DNA from: Undaria pinnatifida
Lineage: Eukaryota > Sar > Phaeophyceae > Laminariales > Alariaceae
DNA length: 64,000 nucleotides
NCBI GenBank assembly: GCA_012845835.1
Contig: JABAKD010000023.1
Location: 25,833,972-25,897,971 of the forward strand
Reading direction: 5' to 3'
Positions within the stretch are counted from its first letter, which is position 1; each line of letters starts with the position of its first letter. This document shows, piece after piece, positions 55,995-64,000 of the stretch. Below the pieces are notes generated by a model, which was given only the letters and a program-made list of their open reading frames with translations, did no database searches and was not told the origin of the DNA. The position numbers and the translations under genes are program-made.

Positions 55995-56211
55995 CTGCAA
56001 ACGACAACAACGGATGGGAATACCTTGCATTCAGTGAATGTTCAAAATAGTAAGGCCACGTAGCTGTCGTCGATTTCCAAAGTTGGAAAGGAAGTCGTAC
56101 AATTTAACACTGCTGTTGTAATGAAAGCGGTCGTTTATGGGCAAAGCCCTGCCTGGTACCACAACGTTGCTAACACCTATGAAACCACCACTGGGACAGG
56201 GACGAACGGGA

Positions 56212-57357
56212 TTCACAGTCGCAACTGGTAAGCGTAAGCCCCGGTACACTGCTATATAAGGCCTACCGGCGGAATACCGACAACGAAGGGTAAGAGACAG
56301 TACCTGCTGTATATATTGTTCGGTACTACTCTATTACTGCTGCTATCAACACTATTACGACCGACGTGTACTGCGATTCCTGAAGAGGTTGCGCACCCTA
56401 CTTGTACTCGTTAATACAAAGAGTTCATGTGGTTGTATGAAAAATGAGTAACAGTAGTAGTACACCGCGTCACTACATGAACAACTCGCTAACCCCAATC
56501 ACGGGACTGCTCTCCAGCATCACCCAGGTTAACTTCAGCTTCTGTTCACTGCTATATATCAACCTCCAGTGTGTACTGCGACTGGTGCTGAGTTATCATG
56601 CTGCTGTATTATTTATCACTGCATGTACCATTTTTACAACCCTGGCTGACCCCTGTGATGAAACTTTGCCGTTTTCATTGCGTCTTACATGTATAGATAC
56701 CACGTAGTCGTAGTCTTACATCCAAAACGTGTGTTTATATCACAGCACAAAGCGTCACTGCATGGACCACTTGTCCAACACCCGCTTACCCCGATGACGG
56801 GACTGCCCCGTACTCGTAGTCGTACATACATGAAGTGTGTTCGGCTGTACGTATGAAAAAGAAATCGCATCACACAGCGTCACTGCATAGGTCTACTCGT
56901 AGACCTGAGTACTTGTACAATTCCCGCTTATACCCCGATGACGGGACTGCCCCGTACACGTACTCGTACATGCACAAGTGTGTTTGTACGCATGAAAAAG
57001 AAATCACAGCACACAACTGCATAGACAACTAGTACAACATGCTTACCCCGACGACGGGACTGCCCTCCGTGACCACCAAGGCGAACTTGAGTTTGTTCAG
57101 GCTACGCGTCCCCAAGCACAGCTTCCACACCGTGTGGTAGTTCGACCACGCTGGTGTAGCACACACATGCTACAGCAGACGTTGCAGACAGGCACACAAG
57201 GTCAAACAATGTAAATTTCAATGTGCATCATTATTGGAAACAGGATTCGCTTGAGTTCACCAACACCCAAAACCACATACTCTGGTAGTCTATTGCGCAC
57301 AACTTGCAGCACACTCAGCCAACACTCAACGCAGCACTACCGAAAATACAGGGTGTT
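56212..57357 (+). repeat. 1147 bp tandem duplication, first unit
   Basis: The whole unit is repeated at 57358-58503 with very few differences (for example CTCTGGTAGT against CTGGTAGT), so the event is recent. Within each unit a ~150 bp sub-repeat built on CCCCGATGACGGGACTGCCC occurs four times (about 56500, 56790, 56935 and 57040 in this unit). The 87-codon plus frame in each unit has no known motif. Confidence 0.85.
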
Positions 57358-58503
57358 GTTCACAGTCGCAACTGGTAAGCGTAAGCCCCGGTACACTGCT
57401 ATATAAGGCCTACCGGCGGAATACCGACCACGAAGGGTAAGAGACAGTACCTGCTGTATATATTGTTCGGTACTACTCTATCACTGCTGCTATCAACACT
57501 ATTACGACCGACGTGTACTGCGATTCCTGAAGAGGTTGCGCACCCTACTTGTACTCGTTAATACAAATATTTCATGTGGTTGCATGAAAAATGAGTAACA
57601 GTAGTAGTACACCGCGTCACTACATGAACAACTCGCTAACCCCAATCACGGGACTGCTCTCCAGCATCACCCAGGTTAACTTCAGCTTCTGTTTACTGCT
57701 ATATATCAACCTCCAGTGTGTACTGCGACTGGTGCTGAGTTATCATGCTGCTGTGTTCTTTATCACTGCATGGACCATTTTTACAACCCTGGCTGACCCC
57801 TGTGATGAGACTTTCCCGTTTTCATTGCGTCTTACATGTATAGATACCACGTAGTCGTAGTCTTACATCCAAAACGTGTGTTTATATCACAGCACAAAGC
57901 GTCACTGCATGGACCACTTGTCCAACCCCCGCTTACCCCGATGACGGGACTGCCCCCTACTCGTAGTCGTACATACATGAAGTGTGTTTGGCTGTACGTA
58001 TGAAAAAGAAATCGCATCACACAGCGTCACTGCATAGGTCTACTCGTAGACCTGAGTACTTGTACAATTCCCGCTTATACCCCGATGACGGGACTGCCCC
58101 GTACACGTACTCGTACATGCACAAGTGTGTTTGTACGCATGAAAAAGAAATCACAGCACACAACTGCGTAGACAACTAGTACAACATGCTTACCCCGACG
58201 ACGGGACTGCCTACCGTGACCACCAAGGCGAACTTGAGTTTGTTCAGGCTACGCGTCCCCAAGCACAGCTTCCACACCGTGTGGTAGTTCGACCACGCTG
58301 GTGTAGCACATACATGCTACAGCAGACGTTGCAGACAGACACCCAAGGTCAAACAATGTAAATTTCAATGTGCATCATTATTGGAAACAGGATTCGCTTG
58401 AGTTCACCAACACCCAAAACCACATACTGGTAGTCTATTGCGCACAACTTGCAGCACACTCAGCCAACACTCAACGCAGCACTACCGAAAATACAGGGTG
58501 TTG
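57358..58503 (+). repeat. 1147 bp tandem duplication, second unit
   Basis: Starts TTCACAGTCGCAACTGG like the first unit and ends ACAGGGTGTTG, with TTG shared at the junction. Confidence 0.85.
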
Positions 58504-58643
58504 ACATCTGGTGTCTTACCTATGTCGCACGGCGCTGAACACACTGACAACGGGAAACTCTCAACATCATCAGATTCAGTAGTATAGTAGCTGACAGCAA
58601 ACATCAAATTCCAACAACACGAAGAAATGAAACTCACGTTTCG

Positions 58644-59027
58644 TCAAGCTCTCAGCTCCTTCGTTAGGGACGCCGATCGAAGGTGAATCACAGGTGTCCG
58701 CGTCACACCAGTCACACACACGAGGGTTGTCGCCGCTTCCCCGCAGTGCTTCTTGTTAAGGTTATGAAAAGCTTGGCACGTGGAAGGCTCGTCACTCCTG
58801 CAGGTGTCGCAGACAGCGTGCTGGGAACTCCTGTTTTTCCTATTTCGTGCGATGAGGAAGCCGTCACAACCCTTGCTCGGGCACGGCCAATCAGGATTGC
58901 CAGAAGAAGCTGAGTCCCGTTCTTGCCCGACCAGCTTCCACACGCCTGATCCTGAACCTCCACAACCCCCACTGTTGGCGGAGCCTCCTCCCGCACTAGC
59001 CTTGGTCCGCTTCGCAAATTTCAACTT
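58644..59027 (-). CDS. Candidate Cys-rich exon, unknown minus-strand gene
   Basis: The minus frame has a Gly/Ser-rich stretch (GGCGGSGSG), then GNPDWPCPSKGCDGFLIARN, AVCDTCRSDEPSTCQAFHNL and NKKHC. The C-x4-C ... C-x2-C arrangement after W-x-C resembles a zinc ribbon or RanBP2-type finger, although the central spacing (18) is longer than in RanBP2 fingers. No ATG begins the frame and exon limits are unclear. It could be an earlier exon of the gene at 55.5-56.0 kb. Confidence 0.35.
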   Translation of the reverse strand, partial: KLKFAKRTKASAGGGSANSGGCGGSGSGVWKLVGQERDSASSGNPDWPCPSKGCDGFLIARNRKNRSSQHAVCDTCRSDEPSTCQAFHNLNKKHCGEAATTLVCVTGVTRTPVIHLRSASLTKELRA

Positions 59028-59329
59028 CAAATTGTTATTGCCGATCCGGCAAATTTCAAATTCAAATTGTTTGCAGCCGTCAACGGCAATTCCCTCCCAA
59101 CAGCCAGCAATTGGCCAACTTCAAAAGTAAAAGTACAAAAAAGAAGTTGCTGAAAAAGCAAAATAAAAATATCAGAGAGCAAGCAGTAAAGATCAGAGAA
59201 TGAGAGCTAAGTAAGAATGAGACTAGGGAAAGCAAGGAAGGCAAGGAACTTCGGGACGGTTCTTTTCCCCAGCAGCTAATTTTCTTTTCGGCAATTACGG
59301 GCTGAGAAGGGCTGGGAGGGGGGAGGATA

Positions 59330-59570
59330 TGCCGAGCGAGACGTCCGAGGGGGGCGAGGTCTAGGTATATAGTTTTATATAAGTGAGTTATTTATTGGAA
59401 GGAGTCCTATTTTTTGTCCACTATAATGGTAAGCGTTGGTATTTATACTTTTGGTGGGGAGTTTTGAGCTGGATCGAACATCACATCTATTTTATGAATT
59501 TATTACTGTAGTTTCCACTATACTGCTCTATCATATATATGGTGGGCGGTTTATTTTGTATTTTCTCCCC
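59330..59570 (+). repeat. Dispersed element copy (CCACTATAATGG type)
   Basis: GTCCACTATAATGGTAAGCG, TTTCCACTATACTGCTCTAT and ATGGTGGGCGG match 59850-59990 and, inverted, 17384-17530. The outer end seen at 59712 is missing here. Confidence 0.55.
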
Positions 59571-59711
59571 CCGGCTTTAATATCGGGAAGAGTACGAATA
59601 CAGAATATTATTAGTTATCTTATATGTTACTCTTAATACAGCATTCGAGAAGTAAAGTCAGCTACTCCCCCCTAAAAAAAAACAAAAAGTCTGTGGGACA
59701 AAAAAATAAAT

Positions 59712-59995
59712 GAAAATATTTTCAGAACGTTAGGTGTGAGTTCGACGAATTTCGAGTCAGTACTCACATTTTGAAGCTGCTTGCTGGTACTTGTACTATG
59801 CTATGTGGGTAAAAAAATTGTTAATGGGAGGGGTCCTATTGTATTATAAACAAATGTTTTTCTCCACTACAATGATTGGTGTTAGTATTTTTACTTTAGG
59901 TGGTGAATTTTGAATTAATCCATTTATTTTATAAATTCACTTCTGTGGTTTCCACTATATTGCTCTATCATATGTATGGTGGATGGTTTACGGAT
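59712..59995 (+). repeat. Dispersed element copy with its terminal end
   Basis: Begins with the inverted GTGAGTTCGACGAATTTCGA...GAAGCTGC end and continues through CCACTACAATGATTGGTGTT to ATATGTATGGTGGATGG. Reverse complement of 17384-17655. Confidence 0.55.
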
Positions 59996-60070
59996 GAATG
60001 GCTTGGTCAGAGTTGTTGGTACTTGTGGTTGGGTGCGTAAGTAAGTTTTCTCTACTTGGGGGTAGTTTTA

Positions 60071-60714
<644 letters not shown>

Positions 60715-60932
60715 TTGCCCTCCGACAATATAGCGTAGATGCCTTTCCGATATAAATCGAATATCCTTCCTTAAAGCAGCAGTAGCACCTAATATGAAGT
60801 CGAATGATCGCACCATAATGCAGTGGTATCTTCCGCCAACCATTCGCCCATTTCCTTTCCCCACATCTTCTCCTTTTATCTACTATTCCCTTTCCCTATA
60901 TATACCTGGTATGTTACAGCTGGGAGTCTACC

Positions 60933-63662
60933 TTAATCCTCATCAACATTGCCACCCCAGGCCAGTGGCCTTAGTCCTCCCGATTCTTCCTCCCTTCCCC
61001 TCGCGGCCTGACGATCCCTCAGAAATAGTCTATATCGATGAACTCTGCGCGAAATCGCGACCTGAGTGGTCACAGAGATGATTTGGAATAGTCGCTCCTT
61101 GCACACGCCTTTCCGCGCTAGGGACGATGCGTCCGTCCCTCCAACGATGCTTGCCGCTACCTGATCTATCAGGTCGCTGCCTTCTTTACCGAGGCGCCCA
61201 AAGCTTTCCACCGCGAGGGTGGCGAGTTTGTAGCTGCGTTCGTCGAAGGACACCTGTCCCGGACGAGCGTAGTGGTTGCGCTTGCGCGCCTCGGAAGTGG
61301 AAGCCGCTGATCCGTTTCGATCCGCGCTTCCTGCCCGCATGTGGACCCCTGCTTGTGGGTCCGCATACGTCACGTCGAGGAGTATCGACTTGTCGCGATA
61401 CTCCGGTGCCGTAGCATCTCTTAGTCCACCTGCCTCAATCACGATGTCCATTCGCAAATCCCTGTCTGCGTGGAACGGGGCTCCGCTTTCCACCTGGTGG
61501 CGGACGGACATGCTCTTAAGGGTGCGGGAGAGCGCGTGCACGAGGGGTTGGTGCTGGTTCACTTGCGCGCCCGCTCGATGACACAATCGCGCATGCCGCG
61601 TATTAACCTCCGCTTCACCGCAGCATGGGCATCTCGCCGCGAGGAATTCTTCTATCCCCAGAAATCTCTTCCCCGCAGTCACGAACTCTGATGCAGGGAT
61701 GGTTCTAGCTGAGTCTACAGGTCTCGCCCTTAGGAAGGCGGTAGCCCCTGATCCCGATTGACTCCGTTGCCGGGCCCTGGCCAAGTCTCGTGTCTCCTTC
61801 TCGCCTTGAGATTCGCTTGTGTCTCGCTGGGGCCTCGTCTCGGGGAGCTGGTCCAGCGAAGAGACGTACCTCTCATAACGTACTCGGTTTACCAGTTTAC
61901 CCAGTCTATGCTGCGCTTTACTGGAGCTGATAGTTTCGGCGTCGTGTGCAGGCAACGCGTCTGTAATTGATCGCCCTGAGGCACCTTGTCCTCCTGCTCG
62001 GAATGCTCTGTCTCGCCAGCTTTCCGGTACGATGTTCGCCATGGCCTCCTCTGAAACCCCATGCACATCGCGCAGGTCCCTGATGCTGTTCCAGATGCGT
62101 CGCACGAGGTCAGAATCGGGCAGCTCCCTCCGGACTTTGTTCCCTATTGCGCCGGATAGATCAGCAAGCACCTCTGGCACCGTCGCCACCAAGCTCCCAA
62201 CGGATGCTGACATCCTCCGGGCTTCAGCCGACGACAGCCCAAACCCTCCGGCCCCCGTGGACAGGCTCGCCTGCGCCTGTTGATGGGGTTGCAGGGTCAA
62301 CATGTTTGTCGGGCACCCGTCCACGAAGAACGATGATTCTTCTGCTGCCCCCGGGAGATCGAGCAATTTCTCCAACATCCACAAGGCGTTGCCATCTGCT
62401 TTTTTGCATGCAGCCAGCGATAGTTCTGGGTCCATCACGCGTTCAAGGTAGGAGGTCCGTTGAACCATGGAGCCGGTGGCAATCAGGTTGGCTGATTGCT
62501 TGTCCGGCATGCGCGACAACATCCGCGCAAGTTGCTCCGCTCCCCCGTTTCGGACTATCTCCATTGCGCTCTCCCTCACGTACTCATCTGTGCCGATGGG
62601 CACCCCCACCACCTGAACCCCACCACGTTCAGCGATGCTGACGCCAATGCCTTCAAGAAGGGCGATTTGTTCCGGCGTAGGTACGTGCCCCTTTGGGGGC
62701 AGGGCAACCGTTTTGCTCGGGTTGATCGCAATTCCGATGTTGGACAGCTCACGCTGGAGAAAGGGTACCACTTCCACAGTATCGGGTGTGATTTCCATCA
62801 TTCCGATGCTAATATCATCTAGGTAGGCGAATGCCTCTACACCTCTTGGCTCGAACTCCTCCCGTGTCCGCTTCAGCACCGGCAGGAGCGGCATGCAGAA
62901 CAGCGCTGGCCCCATAGCATCACCTTGTTGTACCCCGCTGGAGCAGTCGATCTTCCGCCTTTCTCCCGATTCCATCTGAAAAAACACGGGCGCAGACATC
63001 TCGCCGTAACATTTTGCCACGAACGGTGTAAGCGCCGGTACGCAAGTGGCTGCCTCCGCTAGCATAGCAGTCCGCTTCACTGTGTTGAATGCGTTGGAGC
63101 AATCGGTGAGGATCAGCCAGTTGTTTGCCTCGTGATGTATTCTTGCGCGTAGCGCTACCTGTTCCACCCCCCCTCGTACTCCGACTCCAAACTGTCTCGC
63201 TTCACGGTTGGCCTCCTCCAGCCGTGGTCGCCACTGCCGCATGGTTCCGGCCGCAATAAGCCGCCTCCACGTCATCCCCACGCACACGGGGCGGCATTTT
63301 TCACCCAGGGCAGTGAGGTTGGATTGCAAGAAGAGCTGCCAGAATTCAGGCGGGAAGGCGTTTGGATCATCGATAATTCTTCTCCAGAAGGCTTCGATGC
63401 CAGCTCCGAATTTTTCGCGCCCAAAACCAGTCCTGATTATTGACTGTAAGTGCGAGAATCGCAGACCGTCGCTTCCCGCGCCTGATAAGGCGTTGCGAGA
63501 ATTGATTACCTCGAGGGCCACCTGTGGGTCGAACTCTTCCTCCGGGCGCCAGTTGGGTACACTCCCTTCCTCCTGGTCGGTGGAACTTGTTGCCACCGCT
63601 GCTGCTGCAGCTTCGGAGACGCAGGCCTGGTCCTCCTCCGGGAACTTTGATTTTACGCGCTC
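60933..63662 (-). CDS. Reverse transcriptase / restriction-like endonuclease polyprotein (C-terminal 909 codons)
   Basis: Numbering from the first Met-like codon at 63596: RT finger block GLRFSHLQSI (~44-53); motif A LTDCSNAFNTV with the catalytic Asp at ~165; motif B SGVQQGDAMGPALF (~220-233); motif C YLDD (~258-261; most non-LTR elements have YADD); motif D NPSKT (~295). Near ~656-672 is CPCCGEAEVNTRHARLC, a C-x2-C-x8-H-x3-C knuckle. Next come RMDIVI (Asp ~717) and KSILLDVTYADP (Lys ~736, Asp ~741), as in the PD-(D/E)xK endonuclease of R2-type elements. The frame is intact to a stop at 60933. The enzyme would nick target DNA and prime cDNA synthesis there. Upstream, only one in-frame TAG (63663-63665) separates it from the N-terminal part. 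Confidence 0.85.
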   Translation of the reverse strand, partial: ERVKSKFPEEDQACVSEAAAAAVATSSTDQEEGSVPNWRPEEEFDPQVALEVINSRNALSGAGSDGLRFSHLQSIIRTGFGREKFGAGIEAFWRRIIDDPNAFPPEFWQLFLQSNLTALGEKCRPVCVGMTWRRLIAAGTMRQWRPRLEEANREARQFGVGVRGGVEQVALRARIHHEANNWLILTDCSNAFNTVKRTAMLAEAATCVPALTPFVAKCYGEMSAPVFFQMESGERRKIDCSSGVQQGDAMGPALFCMPLLPVLKRTREEFEPRGVEAFAYLDDISIGMMEITPDTVEVVPFLQRELSNIGIAINPSKTVALPPKGHVPTPEQIALLEGIGVSIAERGGVQVVGVPIGTDEYVRESAMEIVRNGGAEQLARMLSRMPDKQSANLIATGSMVQRTSYLERVMDPELSLAACKKADGNALWMLEKLLDLPGAAEESSFFVDGCPTNMLTLQPHQQAQASLSTGAGGFGLSSAEARRMSASVGSLVATVPEVLADLSGAIGNKVRRELPDSDLVRRIWNSIRDLRDVHGVSEEAMANIVPESWRDRAFRAGGQGASGRSITDALPAHDAETISSSKAQHRLGKLVNRVRYERYVSSLDQLPETRPQRDTSESQGEKETRDLARARQRSQSGSGATAFLRARPVDSARTIPASEFVTAGKRFLGIEEFLAARCPCCGEAEVNTRHARLCHRAGAQVNQHQPLVHALSRTLKSMSVRHQVESGAPFHADRDLRMDIVIEAGGLRDATAPEYRDKSILLDVTYADPQAGVHMRAGSADRNGSAASTSEARKRNHYARPGQVSFDERSYKLATLAVESFGRLGKEGSDLIDQVAASIVGGTDASSLARKGVCKERLFQIISVTTQVAISRRVHRYRLFLRDRQAARGREEESGGLRPLAWGGNVDED

Positions 63663-63665
63663 CTA

Positions 63666-64000
63666 CGTTTCGTCGTTCCCCGGCGCGCGCGATTCCGCGA
63701 GGAGGCTGCGTGCTGCCACAGTCACCCCCCCCCCTCGATGGCGGCATGCTGATGATGCCCTCTTAAACATATCAGCGTCCGTCTCTTCTCGGGCTTGACC
63801 GATTTGCCTCATAGATGTTCGACGGGTGTACTCCATTAACCACGGGAGCAAGAGGGTGAGGTCACCGCGTTCGGCAGACGCAAACCTCTCACGCCGTTTC
63901 ATTCGGCCATCCTGCGAGTGTAGTAGAGCTGGGAGGATGTACCACAACTTGATTGACCTCAGCAGTGATTGCGGTGTCTCCGATTGTGTGGATTGACGGT
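63666..64000 (-). CDS. N-terminal continuation of the retrotransposon ORF (partial)
   Basis: Same frame as the RT ORF and open to the window edge. Product includes SIKLWYILPALLHSQDG, GDLTLLLPWLMEY, TRRTSMRQIGQAREETDADM and a tail ending APGNDET before the TAG. The LW.ILPALLH...R..GDL..LL.W pattern is a conserved region upstream of the RT in such elements as far as I recall. One stop between two well-kept halves suggests a young copy, a readthrough codon or a sequencing error. Confidence 0.6.

Noticed and set aside
56444-57854. Two identical-length 87-codon frames that looked like a duplicated gene
   Set aside because: They are copied with the 1147 bp unit; no splice sites, no motif, and the open frame is unremarkable by length.

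Overview
This window is nuclear DNA of a eukaryote with a large, repeat-saturated genome. Evidence: long GT-AG introns, a tRNA-derived SINE family, nested LTR, non-LTR and DNA transposons, and kilobase-scale microsatellites. No bacterial operon, rRNA or CRISPR array is present. Which eukaryote cannot be settled from this sequence; the mix (many short dispersed elements, very long introns, an R2/Dualen-style retrotransposon) would suit a stramenopile such as a brown alga, but that is a guess.

Layout. 0.5-11.1 kb is one decayed LTR retrotransposon (LTRs at 482-1060 and 10490-11078) with a putative primer-binding site, a polypurine tract and a degenerate integrase fragment. A 5.3 kb element with ~550 bp terminal inverted repeats (1904-7187) lies inside it, and two SINE copies lie inside that. 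11-15.8 kb holds short inverted-repeat elements, a tandem array, and a run of G/T-rich microsatellites ending in (TTGGG)n.

15.8-55 kb contains what I read as one very dispersed plus-strand gene. About nine small exons (roughly 90-120 nt each), with matching splice phases at nearly all joins, encode an arrestin-fold protein. Its C-terminal half aligns by eye with the retromer subunit VPS26. Introns reach 10-11 kb and are filled with repeats. At least three exons have decayed partial copies inside the gene's own introns, and several exons are flanked by tandemly duplicated intron sequence. A possible antisense gene (about 48.6-46.0 kb, minus) is nested in the last large intron. It is interrupted or joined by a 1.6 kb (CT)n/(GA)n tract.

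49.7-52.8 kb holds a minisatellite-like repeat field split by a SINE and by a Tigger/pogo-like TA-flanked DNA transposon (51402-52779). 55-59 kb holds candidate exons of another minus-strand gene and a clean 1147 bp tandem duplication. The window ends with a non-LTR retrotransposon on the minus strand (60.06 kb to the edge). Its ORF has reverse transcriptase, a zinc knuckle and a restriction-like endonuclease region, and a 640 bp (TAA)n tract sits exactly where its 3' tail should be.

All homology statements are from reading motifs; no search was run.
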